Numbered from the stretch's first letter, positions 1 through 10,532 are shown. The stretch is DNA of 19,968 bases from Rodentolepis nana (GCA_900617975.1 UZAE01013702.1:1-19968); one strand, 5' to 3'. Translations and numbers: made by a program. The notes: generated from the letters alone by a model not told the origin.

Positions 1-289
1 TCGCTCTCTCTCTCACTCTCTCTCTGATGCCTTCTATAATCGATTTACCAAATTGCAAAAGTGCACTTCAAATTCTGTCAGTAATAACTTGAAATACACT
101 AACTCAATTTATGAGGGTAACTACACGAAGTCGAATGTCCTATTTCCAATCTCGCAAATCGTATTCAATTTCGCTATAGCATTGACAGCAAAATAGGTTT
201 TTCAAGTTCACTAACATTTGTTTACTTAAAAATCGATGTATGACTTATTGATGGGACGCTGAGCTTAATCAATGCGAAATAAAGTGATG

Positions 290-600
290 ATCATGTGGGA
301 CACGTTATCGCTGTATGCGTCATCGTATGCCTGCATGTCTGCTCGCCAGGATTGGGAGGTGCGGCCGTACAACTCTGTGTGCAGCGACCGTACAAACAGT
401 GACCAATCATCAACCTCTGTTTAACCTAATCCCCCATCCTGATCATGAGTAGCTCCCTGCGTGTACACCTTATCCACAATATACTGACTGAATAAACGTG
501 CTCCGTGCTACACGTCTGTTTCCTTTATAGCTGGGGTATAGCTTAGTTGGGTCTGGGAGTCTAGCTAGATGTAGGAGGGTCTGCCATAGAGAGTTCTGAG
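290..600. repeat. G+C-rich repeat-like segment (possible solo LTR or SINE remnant)
   Basis: Composition is visibly richer in G+C than the flanks. It contains TGTGGGACACG near 294, a direct repeat CCGTACAA (about 366 and 390), AATAAA at about 491, an ACGTG/CACGT inverted pair shortly after, and a perfect RNA polymerase III box A match at 539-550. AATAAA followed by a short tract would suit the R region of an LTR; the box A would suit a tRNA-derived SINE. I see no open frame, no second copy in the window and no clear target-site duplication, so the class is undecided. Confidence 0.3.
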
Positions 601-1375
601 TCAGTCAGGCTTTAATAAAGTAGCAATCGGCTAAAATCTAATAATCACCGGCCATTGAAAAGTGAAATTCTTCTCCAAACTCTAAACCTGCTAAAGCAAG
701 AAAGCTTTCGGATGGGTAGAGCAATTTGAGAAAGGTGTGGGAACTTTGCACAGGGTAGCAAGTTTATTTATGACAATAAGCGAAATTAACTTTTATTCAA
801 TTCTGAAACCACAACAGTTTATCAAAGTGTTTTATACCCAGTGTTCATTGAACCGTTATTTAAATTAAGACCAGCCAGTCAAACAACTTAAACTCATTTA
901 TTCTTTCAATGATTTAGAAAGCAAGATTCTTTTTAAATGATATTCAACACCCTACAGCCTTAACGCAACACAGGTACGATTGATAAAATGATTCTAAATT
1001 TGAATTTTTTGCAGGATGTGCCCAACTAGCCTCCTTGATTAGTATTCATGTAAGCAATATTCAAAATCTACGAAAAAACTCAATGTTTAACAAGGGCGGC
1101 AAAAGTGGAATTATTTTAAGGCGTTGAGTTAGCCTCTATTAGAACCTATAAATACTCAAACCCTAGGTGAATGAAAAGGTTATAAATTACACAGAAAAGA
1201 ATATATATGAAATTCTATTGGTTATCCAAAGTTGCAGGTAGTCTTGCATATCCAGGTGGAAAAGCGCGGGTTCACTATTTGTTAATTTAAATTCTTTCGA
1301 TGGCAGCGAGAATGCTCATTCACAGCAGCTTAATGCTATCAAATCGGTTCGCTTTGCACCACGTAACCCGAAGAA

Positions 1376-1381
1376 TTTATT
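1376..1381 (-). other. Candidate poly(A) signal for coronin
   Basis: Reads AATAAA on the minus strand about 550 nt past the coronin stop. It is the nearest exact hexamer I noticed downstream. In A+T-rich DNA such hexamers are common, so this is only a candidate end of the 3' UTR. Confidence 0.25.
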
Positions 1382-1930
1382 TCCGTGTGAAATAAAGAGA
1401 ATTGCTTAAGTCGTTGAAAACTGATCTTACCACACGCAGAACTAAGCTATCGATCGGATCTTTTCCACAACCAAATCGTCACATACAAGACAAAATTAGA
1501 ATGCAGTGGCTCTCAACAATGAAAAAGCATGAATTCCTAACTTCAGGAAATAGTCTTCTCAACAGCTACAATGGTTATTAGCTCCCTAACTAATGTGAGC
1601 ATTGTAAATGTGATTAGAAGTAATTCAATTACCAAATTAAATTACCCAAGCCAAAGGAGTTGTCAAGGATGACATCCACCCAACCATCACATTTAAGTGC
1701 ATTCCACTAAGAGAATTAGCATTACTCTCATTATTAATATAAATATTTTTTAAAAGAGAGATATTTTGGTATCATCGATTAGCGCAGAAGAGTACAAAGG
1801 AAAAGAACAAGATATGGATAAAGATGAAAAAAGAGAGTTGGTTGGCAATAGAGATAGTGGTAATAAATGGGCACATGATCGATTGGTGGAGCTTGGATAA
1901 TTCGATAGGTGTCACATATCATGTAAGCTC

Positions 1931-2185
1931 TCAGATGCGTTCAGAGGTTGGTTCCTCCTCGTTTCCATTTTCACTGTCAGTATGCCGATGGCTGTCATTT
2001 CTTCCAGTAGGATTCCTCTCCAGCCTGGTGACCCTCGTTTCCAACTCCTGAATTCGGGTATTAAGTCGATCGATCAGTTGAGACATCTGATCAATCACAG
2101 TGGAGCATTCCAAGTGTGAAGAAGGTGTGTTGCTGTGTCTGATATTAACCGAACGATTGTCACCACCTTGGTTCACCAGCATAGA
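1931..2185 (-). CDS. Coronin exon 7 (residues 410-493), coiled coil and C-terminal tail
   Basis: The acceptor CTTAATTTCAG|TCTATG is in phase 0, and the exon runs to a TGA at 1931-1933. After a Ser/Asn/His-rich linker, hydrophobic residues fall at 440, 443, 447, 450, 454, 457, 461 and 464, a perfect a/d pattern over four heptads. Two copies of the trimerisation pattern R-h-x-x-h-E occur (RIQELE and RVTRLE). A 27-residue polar, acidic tail follows the coil. Confidence 0.93.
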   Translation of the reverse strand, partial: SMLVNQGGDNRSVNIRHSNTPSSHLECSTVIDQMSQLIDRLNTRIQELETRVTRLERNPTGRNDSHRHTDSENGNEEEPTSERI

Positions 2186-5100
2186 CTGAAATTAAGAACA
2201 GAAAGTAAGCCCCACACATTTCCAACAATCACGTTCAAGTATTTTATCAAAACATAAGGCTCAAGGAATGTTTTATGCTGTTGCTACACGTCTCCGATTT
2301 GGCTTTAAAATAAAGGTCCAAAGCGATAAATATCGAGAATTTTTATATCTTGGTTCCAAAGGCAACGCATTAACAACCTAAACTCGGACTCCTTAATGCA
2401 TAAATACATACACTTTTAAAATACTGTTAACAGAGCATAAGCATAAGCTCGTAGCACGAATTGGAAACATAGTAATACATATTCTTTACTTAGAATGCTC
2501 GAATGGGCTTAGTGACCAACAGAATAGAAACATGAATTAAGTAGGTGGTGCTTTTATACAATTCTGAAAATCGCCTCACAATCTGCCATCTCTATCACTG
2601 ATTATGCACCAGCAATGCTGACTAGCTTGTCAAGCGCGGTGATACCGGCGTACTACATTCAGGAAAGTTAAGTTTGTGTAGAAGAGCAGCATAATGGAGC
2701 CTCTCTGGTGATAAACTTGAATCCTGCAACTATTCTAATTAATCAGACCGGGCCACTAATAGGTCTAATAGGTGTGCACGAAAGGCTCCAGAGCAGCGAC
2801 CGCTGATTTCGCAGACAGCACGTGAACATACGCGCTACTGGCTGTCTTTAATGAGATCAGAGTACTAGTCAAGAGACAATCTCATATTAAATAAGCTGAA
2901 TTTACACTAAAAGTGAAGAAAGCACAAATGGAAGTACTGCTTTTTGACTCATCAAATTAACTAGTTTCAACAAGTTGTGAAGTAGCGTTTGAGAAATGCA
3001 GATGACCAAATGACCCCCCCCCCCCAGGCACGCAATGACTCACTCATCCAAGCAGAAATAAAGACGCCTTAAAATTATAGTCAAAAAGCCTTAACAGATA
3101 TTATTTAAAGAAAGCCTTACAGATGCGCGGGAAGGTTGCTGTGACTGTACAAGAAAGTTCGAGCTAGAAACATTGGCAGCCTCCTTGACTGAAACCTAAA
3201 AAGGAAACAGAATAAGGCAATAAAAGAAATACGCAGAAGTAATCACCTCAAGGATAGCGTAATTCATAGAAGCCTGCATTTTTAAAACCAAGTAAATACA
3301 CCTGGGAAGCTATTCAGTGAAGCAAAAGAAGACATTTCGAAGGGAAACCTAGAATGGGCCTCTGGAAATATGACCCTTAACAGGGATTGATTTTAGCACA
3401 TAGTCGCCCCTAAGTGGTACAAATGACAACAACTTAAACTAGTGTTATTGGTAAAAACCTCCAGGTCCCAAGCACCCAGCCTAACTATATAAGAGATAAT
3501 TGTTCCAACGAGACGGAAATTCTCCAATCTGCCGACAAGTTCTGAATATTGTGGACGAAATCTCAGCTATGAACCTGACACGCAAGTAAAAAACTTAAAA
3601 AACATAGTATGGCAAAATGAAACGCACACCCAATGCCTCCAAAATTCAAGCAAAGTAAGACTCGTTATACTCTGAGTTAAGTACGTACTTCTTCGAGACT
3701 CCTGCTCTCATTACATGCCTTAATGGCTACATACGTTATTCCCCTCAGTCACCAACTAAACTAAGAATTGTTTTACACGCTTATGATAAATTATAATAAG
3801 TGAATGTTTGCATTATGGTACAAATAATCTTTATAAGTGTTAGAAACAAATCAACTATTATTTGCCAAAAATCATAGCGGTCCCAAATCAACAGAATCAA
3901 TAAGAATGATTTGAGGAGGACATTAATGATTAACAATATGTGAAATAAAGCAATAATAGGTTCATCCGAAACATGCTAAAAGCAATCATTATGAAGAGCA
4001 CAAGTACGCACCCCAGGGTCTTTGCTTAAGTGTTCCGTGAGGTGAAATTGAGTAAACTTAAAGTTCATTTGAACTTTATTTTTAGCCTCTAAAGTGAAAT
4101 GAAAAGCAAACCAAATCGCAAACACTAGTTTTAATTAACTTTAACACGAACCCCCAGCCAATCTTAATCTAATTAGCATAAGAATCAAGAAGATGGAAGC
4201 AGTACTTAGGTACAAAAAAATCACCGGCCACAAAAAATTAGTTAAGAGAAGAGTTAGTCGACGTCAATTCCGAAGATTCCAAAAAACTTGAGGTTAAATA
4301 TTGCATACTTTCTAGCGTTGTTTAATTACAACACACTAAAAGCACAATACTTCCACTTTTTTGCAGACATCCGTGGAAAGGATATCTCAAATTCGAACTC
4401 AAGTAGACTGAAAGAACTTAACTTAAATCTGATTTAGGAACTAGCGCAATCACACATTAGTGACGGCTAAGTAATAAAGAATAAAAAATAGCATTAGATG
4501 TGAGGAAATATTTGGGGAAAGCTGAAACAGAATTTATTCTGTCGTATTTAAACAAAAAGTATCCTGACATGCAGTTACCTTTGAGTTTTATTAGGCTTAA
4601 AACTGCATGAAATTGGGCAGCTGTCTACATCAAGTTTCGGAACCTTGGTAACCAATCAATTCACGTGCAATATATATTCAAAAGAATAATTAAATCATGA
4701 CCTAAACCTGCAATATCACCCAAAGCATTTATTAATTGTGCAAATTAATTACCTTGATGGGATCCGCATTTTCTCCAGCCAGCCAGGCATCGGCAGTAAG
4801 AGCAGCAACTGGAGCGAGAGTATCAGGATAGAGATCCTCTTGGAAGAGACCCGATTTTCGAGGCACTGTGAAGGAAATTACCTCACACCAATTCTTGTTG
4901 TGGAGTTTGTATAGACGAGCAATTTCACATACGGAGACGTTGAGTCCCAGCTTTGGCATAAAGGCGAAACCACGCTGAGGATCGGAGCTGTCGTAGCGAT
5001 TCAAGTAGTAGACCTGCTTGTCTTGCGGGGAGTATTCAAAGTAGCGCACGGTACTATCACCCTAACGGGAAAATGGATTTGATCAAATATTTATATTAAG

Positions 5101-8100
5101 CAAAAAATTTAATATGAAAAACAATTTGACTCTCATGAAACGTCAATGTCAATGGTTGCCTAGTTGATCTACCAAATAAGTAAAAGGACAATATGTATGG
5201 CTTTAATGTTGAAATATTCAATATTTTTGTTAGACCTAGAATGAGTTTACTGTATTTAAGTACAAATTTATATGACAGTACACTAATTTTTGTTCCCTTT
5301 AACAAAAAATATACTTCAATTAGAGGTGAATACTAAATGAGTCTTGTTTCAACAGGGAAAACATGCAAAATGCAGATTACTCAAAAACTTCTAAAGGTGC
5401 CCATTGAATCACCTACGCTGAATGCCAAAATATGTTTCTATAGCTTCAGCGATTTTAATTAAGCTCTAATTTCATAATATTCCGAACTCACTACTAAAGG
5501 AGATCGTTGTGCAACGCCTCCTAAACAAATTACGAATTGGCGTCAAAATATCAGCTAAGTTGGCACAAAAAATCTAAGAACCAGATTGTTTAGAAAATCC
5601 AATAAGGTGAAATTGCCCACTTTATGGGTTAGCGGTAGAAAAGTGAAATGAATTCACATAAGAACAAAGAGTGAAACTTTAAACTGTGTTTGAAACAACC
5701 CAGTTTCCATTTAAGGGTCCTGATATTTGTTTTGCCTAGGTACTTACTAAAAAGATAGCAAAATGCAAAGCGTCAAGGTTGTCAGTGTTACTATTTCACT
5801 GATGAGATGAGAGGAACCGCATAGTCCGTCTGTTTACACAAATCAGAACTGATAGTCAAATTGGCTATAGACCAAAATGACCGCATATATACAATTCTGA
5901 CAGTACAATGGTTTATCCACCTACTCCTTTTCAACACGCTGAAAACATAAGAGGAAAACAGTGCCCTTAGATCCGAATCCCAATATGGACAAGACAGGAT
6001 TTACCATAGAATATTTTTAGCTTAGCTACCCTAAAATCGAGAATATCTGCAATTTAAACGATTAAAAAAAATATATCGAACCTGAAAAAATTCTGAGAAC
6101 CGAAAAATACCCCCCCCCCAATCCACCTAGGAGACATCTAAATGTGGAGACCACCGATTTGCAGCGAGAACTAAATTCACGAACACAAAAATGAGGCAAC
6201 CCCTCAGCCTCTCCTATATGCAGGTGACAATAATACACATGCTGTTTAGAAAAAAACTAAACAGAAAAATAACTAATGTTACATTTAGAAAAAAGGGAAG
6301 AACTTTTATTAAGCCTGACAGATATCACTAAAAACGAATCGATAAAATAATTTGGTATAGAAGACATTTTCCGAAGTGGAGTTAGTGTTAAGTGCACATG
6401 GGTGTGACGCTTAAGATAGCAACATTAATGAAGAGAACGTGTGCAAGTGAGAATGCGCAAGACTATCGTGACGACGCAAAAATACACAGGTTCACGTAGC
6501 CTCCGCTAGTCTGTAACTGTTTGCTCAAAGTTTTCAGAACTACACACATACCACAGATACCCACTTTGTCAAGTAGAAAATCAATACAAAGGCAACAGTA
6601 ATTGCGATGTAAATTGACGTGAGTGTATGCATATGGATAAACACACAGACGTTTGAACGCGGACATGTAAACAAACTAAATTGAGAGATTGCTTGCATGT
6701 GAATCAGTGGATTTCTGGGTCCAAACGACTAACAAGTGGTAAACGTACACACAACTCACCATCTCTCCGCCTTAAATCACTAATTGCCATAAAAGGCAAC
6801 TGATGACCCTATTAATACTAACCAGTACTCTATAGCTGAAGTGCAGATAGCGAAGCTGAGTAGGAATACTTGTCTACAGATAAAAATTAAGAGCTGCTAC
6901 GACTCGAGGATGGGTACTGACCTCTTGTTTTCCTTTTAAGCCGATTGGAAAAAGCTGCTTTTCATCATTATTATTAAGTAAAATTGTCGCAGCTAAAATC
7001 GTAGCGATTGTTAAGAGAAAATCGTCACTATGCCCCGCAGAAATAGTAGTCATTTCAGAATAAAAAAAAGCTTGTAGGTGCCAATTTGAATAATAAATTT
7101 GTTATTTTCGGTTAGTGTTAGAAATACACATTAAAAATAACTACGGACCTTAATACACTAGAATAGAGGAAAGTTCAATTCAGAAGTGATATATCAACAA
7201 GAGGATATGCAAAAATGCTGTTGATTAATAATAAAGGCTAGGTTGATGTCTACTTTCATCTGTATCGTTGTAATCAATTGAGACGGGGAGGAAGAAAGGT
7301 TTTTGACGTCTCGGTTTCCCAATATTAAACAAATTGTTTCCTGATAAAAATCGCCCAGTGTGCTTCAATAGTTAAGATGGTGAATGTGAAAAGGAGACAG
7401 TAGCCTTTTAACGCTTGAAAGAGATCGCTCATGAGAGGATTTGGGGTAGTTGGAGCAGGAAAGAAATGGGTGGATCTTAGCTGACAGTCATAAAGGTGAT
7501 TGGTAACCCTAATAGCATCATACAACAATTTCGTTAGTACACACACTAATTTGGGAGGGTAGAACCAGCAAAAACAGAATTATTTTAAAGGACTAAGAGT
7601 CCAGAGGCAATAGATTCTACTCTTTTATCGTTTAACAATAACTTTACATTGAAGTTATAAAGTAAGCTTAGAGGAATGAAGTCAATTAAAGTAAAAGCAA
7701 AAAGTGAATAAAACCAAAAAATAAAAACCGCCTTTATAATTTAATAAAATACTGAAAAGGAACGTAAAATTAATGTGAATACAATCGCGTACTTGGATGC
7801 TAAACTTGATTAGTCCACATAGTAACAATAAAATTATACGAGTCGATGAGCTGTTAGATACAAGTGTATTAGAAAGTATTAGGAATAAAATAATAAACCT
7901 ACCTTTCCGCAAATAAAGATCATTTGAGTATCGGGGTCGTAGTAGGGAAAGAGAACACCATTTGTAATATCAAGATCCTGACGCCAAAGACAGTCATCCA
8001 GATTGCCAGAATCCCAAAGAGCAAGTTGTCGTTCGCTCATCCTTGAAAATCCCGTGGTAAAGAGTCTATCATCCTCCAAAAAAACGCACATTTGAGGTTT

Positions 8101-9503
8101 CTTGCCTTCATGGCAGATGCCTTTCTGTTATAAAGGAAAGAAATTTGATTAGACTAGTCCTGTATTAAAAAGAGAACAAACTCATGGAGAAAAGCTAAAT
8201 GAGCTTCTTAATACAGGAGACCTAATTTAAAATTACCTTTAAGTACAATGAATTTGAGAATAACAGAAAGGGGAATATCCAAAACGAAAGTCTTTCCCTC
8301 TTCTCAAACAAAGACTTCAGAACTGATGAGTCACCGGCATGTCGACAGCCCGAAAAAATTTAGACGGCTGAGTGCGAGAAAGCTAATGCCTATCTTGCCA
8401 GTCATTTAGCTTACTCACCCAACGTATGACGCGCGAAGCTTATGGTGGCCGATTAAAATTTTCATGGGAGACGAGAGCTGTTTTGCAGATACTGCAAGCG
8501 CTCACGCGTTCTCACTGTGCATATGATGATGTTGATGATGGAAGTGGCGATTCGAGGAGTAAAAAGTAGCTAAAAGCTCACATGCTGCATATGGAGGAAC
8601 AGAGTTAAGTGAGCCCCCATACACATTTTGAAGTCAACAAGAGCTATGAAAGCTAAGCGAATTTTCACAACCAAAAAGAGGAAAATAACATTTAATTTGA
8701 GTATAAAAACGGAGACGTGCATTTAAAAAATTGCCAGTTCTCGGATCCACGATACGCGTTACACCATCTTTGCAACAAGCCGCGAGTTTAGAGCCATTGT
8801 AACTGAAACTCAAGCACGTGACAAGGTTGGGAAACTCCACAGAAATCAATTGGCTTTGACTCAATGAATCCCAGATAATAAGAATATTATCAGCTCCTGA
8901 AAAAATAACATATTATTCAGAATTTAGTCCAATCAGAATAAAACTGAGAAAAACTATGATCACAATTGGTAATTACCTGTAGATACGATAATGCCCTGAG
9001 CAGTAGGATGCCACTGTACAAGGTATACTCTTCGCTGATGGCCAATTAATGTGGAAATCGCATCGGTCAGAGGATCTTTCCCGATTCCGCCTTCAGGAAT
9101 ATCCCAAATCTTGACTGTACAATCATCAGAAGCGCTGGCAATGATGTTATTATTGTGAGGACACCACTGAATATCCAGAACCGCAGAAGTATGGCCTGCA
9201 ACCATTGGCAGCGTGTTAGGCATTCGGCCAACCTGAAATGCAATAGGAAAATAAATATACAACCAAATAGTCAAACGCTATTTCAGACAATTGAATTGCA
9301 TAATTTCGACAAACCTGGTTGATAGGAATCACTGCAAATCCACCACCACCACTTGTTTCCGTGATAATGGCGAGATACTTTGGGTTAACAGCGCAGAATG
9401 AAGTGTCATGAGTGCTTCTTGTAATAGGAATACAATCATAACATTCGTCGCGTTTTAACGCTTTGCCAAAAACATGCTTGTATTTGCTTTGTCTAATGGC
9501 CAT
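1931..9503 (-). CDS. Coronin (short, type I-like), complete gene of seven coding exons
   Basis: Coronins bind F-actin and modulate Arp2/3 and cofilin activity in the cortical cytoskeleton (family knowledge). I join exons 9315-9503, 8977-9232, 8721-8896, 7903-8124, 4753-5061, 3121-3195 and 1931-2185, total 1482 nt, 493 residues, within the usual range for short coronins. Seen in the translation: the N-terminal RQSKYKHVFG block; Arg29, which aligns with the actin-binding Arg30 of mammalian coronin 1B; WD repeats ending VKIWD and LIIWD; the family blocks GFSRMSERQLALWD, GKGDSTVRYFE, CEIARLYKLH and VPRKSGLFQEDLYPDT; then a linker and C-terminal coiled coil. Reading frame is kept at every junction, and all introns are GT-AG apart from an ambiguous exon-3 donor. 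The start follows a TATA box closely. Introns are about 82, 80, 596, 2841, 1557 and 935 nt. Identity is very secure; exon 6 and the exon-3 edge are the least secure parts. Confidence 0.95.
2186..3120 (-). other. Coronin intron 6
   Basis: A 935-nt intron between coiled-coil exon 7 and linker exon 6. It contains a 12-C run at 3014-3025 and a more G+C-rich patch at about 2620-2850 that may be a repeat fragment. No exon with matching phase was seen inside. Confidence 0.7.
3121..3195 (-). CDS. Coronin exon 6 (residues 385-409), short linker exon
   Basis: A 75-nt exon with a strong acceptor (CTGTTTCCTTTTTAG|GTTTCA) and donor (TCT|GTAAGG), both phase 0. The translation begins VSVKEAANVSSSNF; joined to exon 5 this gives ADPIK-VSVKEA, which resembles the DPI-x-SL-x-EA segment of other coronins. 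It encodes the start of the variable linker between propeller and coiled coil. It was found by splice-site and frame logic, not by length. Confidence 0.8.
3196..4752 (-). other. Coronin intron 5
   Basis: A 1557-nt intron, A+T-rich, without open frames or strong repeats on either strand. Confidence 0.7.
4753..5061 (-). CDS. Coronin exon 5 (residues 282-384)
   Basis: Begins GDSTVRYFEYSPQDK and contains PQRGFAFMPKLGLNVSVCEI and the VPRKSGLFQEDLYPDT block, the coronin-specific region that follows the propeller. It ends GENADPIK. The acceptor is CGTTAG|GGTGAT and the donor AAG|GTAATT, both phase 0. No ATG is needed, as the exon is internal. Confidence 0.95.
5062..7902 (-). other. Coronin intron 4 (largest)
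   Basis: A 2841-nt intron that splits the GK/GDSTVRYFE motif. It contains a 10-C run at 6110-6119 and several short open frames without protein-like composition. I found no convincing nested gene or extra exon. Confidence 0.75.
7903..8124 (-). CDS. Coronin exon 4 (residues 208-281)
   Basis: Starts KGICHEGKKPQ and carries the highly conserved TTGFSRMSERQLALWD block, then YYDPDTQMIFICGK. The acceptor is TATAACAG|AAAGGC (alternative AAAG|GC four bases later). The donor AAG|GTAGGT is strong and in phase 0. The GK at its end joins directly to GDSTVRYFE of exon 5, recreating the family motif across a 2.8-kb intron. Confidence 0.95.
8125..8720 (-). other. Coronin intron 3 with a G+C-rich insert
   Basis: At 596 nt it is about seven times longer than the two introns upstream of it (80 and 82 nt). 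The middle (about 8321-8600) is distinctly richer in G+C, with a palindrome TGTCGACA at about 8340 and a TGATGATG-type tract at about 8524. This suggests that a repeat has inserted in an ancestrally small intron. Confidence 0.5.
8721..8896 (-). CDS. Coronin exon 3 (residues 149-207), WD repeat; 3' edge uncertain
   Basis: The acceptor TTTTTTCAG|GAGCTG restores the split Gly and gives ADNILIIWDSLSQSQ, then the repeat ending CKDGVTRIVDPRTG. The 3' edge is ambiguous. A GC donor after 8721 (AAT|GCACGT) pairs with exon 4 beginning at 8124. A GT donor after 8717 (CAC|GTCTCC) pairs with exon 4 beginning at 8120. Both keep frame and give the same spacing between the DPRTG and HEG blocks. Confidence 0.85.
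8977..9232 (-). CDS. Coronin exon 2 (residues 64-149), WD repeats
   Basis: Starts VGRMPNTLP and carries two clear WD40 units: GHTSAVLDIQWCPHNNNIIA through VKIWD, and GHQRRVYLVQWHP leading into the next exon. The acceptor is TTTCAG|GTTGGC and the donor ACAG|GTAATT in phase 1, so a Gly codon is split across the 80-nt intron to exon 3. Confidence 0.95.
9315..9503 (-). CDS. Coronin exon 1 (residues 1-63)
   Basis: Begins MAIRQSKYKHVFGKALKR, the start of the coronin N-terminal signature, a few residues shorter than in vertebrate coronins. It contains Arg29 within PITRSTHDTSFCAVNPK, followed by the first propeller strands with a Gly run (SGGGGFAVIPINQ). The donor is CAG|GTTTGT in phase 0, and the intron of 82 nt ends TTTCAG at 9233. 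The ATG is the only one at the family-expected position. Confidence 0.95.
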
Positions 9504-9540
9504 CTTACACCTACAGTAATAGGGGGAAGCCCAGGAGCGC

Positions 9541-9549
9541 CTTTATATA
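9541..9549 (-). promoter_or_regulatory. TATA box of the coronin gene
   Basis: On the minus strand this reads TATATAAAG, a full match to the TATAWAAG consensus. It sits 38-46 nt upstream of the coronin ATG at 9501-9503, so transcription would be expected to start near 9515-9522 and leave a 5' UTR of only about 15-20 nt. The position supports 9503 as the true start of the coding region. An (AT)n microsatellite lies about 50 nt further upstream, so chance A/T richness contributes, but the box itself sits in a locally more G+C-rich stretch. The promoter role is inferred. Confidence 0.55.
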
Positions 9550-9600
9550 GGGGCAACTTTAATTTCGCGCTAACGCGATCAAACAACAACTATACCATAA

Positions 9601-9620
9601 ATATATATATATATATATAT
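9601..9620. repeat. (AT)n microsatellite upstream of coronin
   Basis: An uninterrupted alternating AT tract of about ten units, 50 nt upstream of the TATA box. Confidence 0.9.
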
Positions 9621-10438
9621 CGACGATTGCCATGTTTTATTAAAGGTAAAATTATATACTTAGATAAACAGAGATCATACCAAATTTTTCAAGAAATGTT
9701 GTTTTTTTCTTATTACGCAAAATTAATGTTATTAAACTGGATATGAATAGAGTATAGTAATTGGACTTCGTTTAAAATGTCTAAACAACAAACCATATTG
9801 CATGCATTTTTTCAATTAACAATAACTGTTATTATGCATTTTGCAGCAATAAGCATAAAAAATTTTGTGAAAAGATGTATGATAAAATAGTGGAATTGGA
9901 GTATAGATGAAGAGGCTAATATTTCGAAGACACCAGTTCTTTCAAAGGACCAGAGATTGCATTTCACCAAAGTTCGTACAGTTTAACTAAGTTTCCTGTT
10001 ACTTTACTATCCATATGTTTGAATATTTTCTGAGTTAAGAACTGATGCTATAAACAAGTTTGCAGTAAGCCGACTTGTCTCAACTTCCGATAAAATAACA
10101 GAATATCGGAAACTCACAAATTACGTCATCAAAAGTTCTGTGACTAGAACCACTTGCTAACTTCTTTTAAAAATAATAGTAAATTTCCTATTTTAGGTTA
10201 GGCCAGTTTGGATAGGGCAGGTGCTGAAATTGCCTCCAAATAATAAAAAATAATAATAATAGCTGCAGGTCTCTAATCCGAAATAAACAAGGAAAATGGT
10301 TGATTTAATGCTTCTAGTAAATCATAATCTTTTCAGCGAATGAATAAAATTGAACTTTTCACTAGTAATCAATTTTAAGGATGATAGTTCACTTTTATGT
10401 AATAGTGGCTTATTATTGTCGATTTAACACAGACTTAC

Positions 10439-10532
10439 CTCCACGTGGTGCACCACGGGCAACGTATACCCGTACGGCAAAAAAGTCAATAAACCGGCCG
10501 TTAACTTCGGACTTCAAACTGCCATCACCTAA
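10439..10532 (-). CDS. Orphan candidate exon, unrecognised
   Basis: On the minus strand a 94-nt stretch is flanked by CATACAG| and a strong donor GGAG|GTAAGT. Only one frame is open. It reads LGDGSLKSEVNGRFIDFF and then AVRVYVARGAPRG, an alternating pattern that looks protein-like, and the open frame extends upstream to about 10570. The local G+C content is above its surroundings. No ATG is available in that frame. A possible terminal exon at 10198-10223 (acceptor TTTCAG, phase 1, eight codons then stop) would end it. It lies after the stop of the upstream gene and before the coronin promoter, so it fits neither. It could be a small gene, a gene relic or chance. Confidence 0.35.

Larger units (their letters stand above)
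1..1930. other. Region downstream of coronin, no gene seen
   Basis: It opens with a TC-rich simple repeat (1-25) and then A+T-rich DNA without coding potential on either strand. The exception is a more G+C-rich segment at about 290-600, described separately. Part of it must be the coronin 3' UTR (minus strand). A short open frame on the plus strand overlapping 1824-2051 is an antisense shadow of coronin exon 7. Confidence 0.6.

Noticed and set aside
530..610. tRNA gene suggested by the box A match
   Set aside because: The D stem and anticodon stem do not pair and box B is off consensus; at best a tRNA-derived repeat.
5799..5830. CTGATGAG followed by GGAACC, hammerhead-ribozyme-like core
   Set aside because: The CGAAA element is missing and no stem II can form between the two parts.
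8325..8358. CTGATGAG and CGAAA in the right order for a hammerhead ribozyme
   Set aside because: Only a short GGC/GCC pairing is possible in the intervening segment, six bases stay unpaired next to the core, and stems I and III are not evident.
10198..10223. Eight-codon terminal exon after the orphan exon
   Set aside because: The acceptor is good but the peptide is too short to assess; mentioned only as a possibility with the orphan exon.
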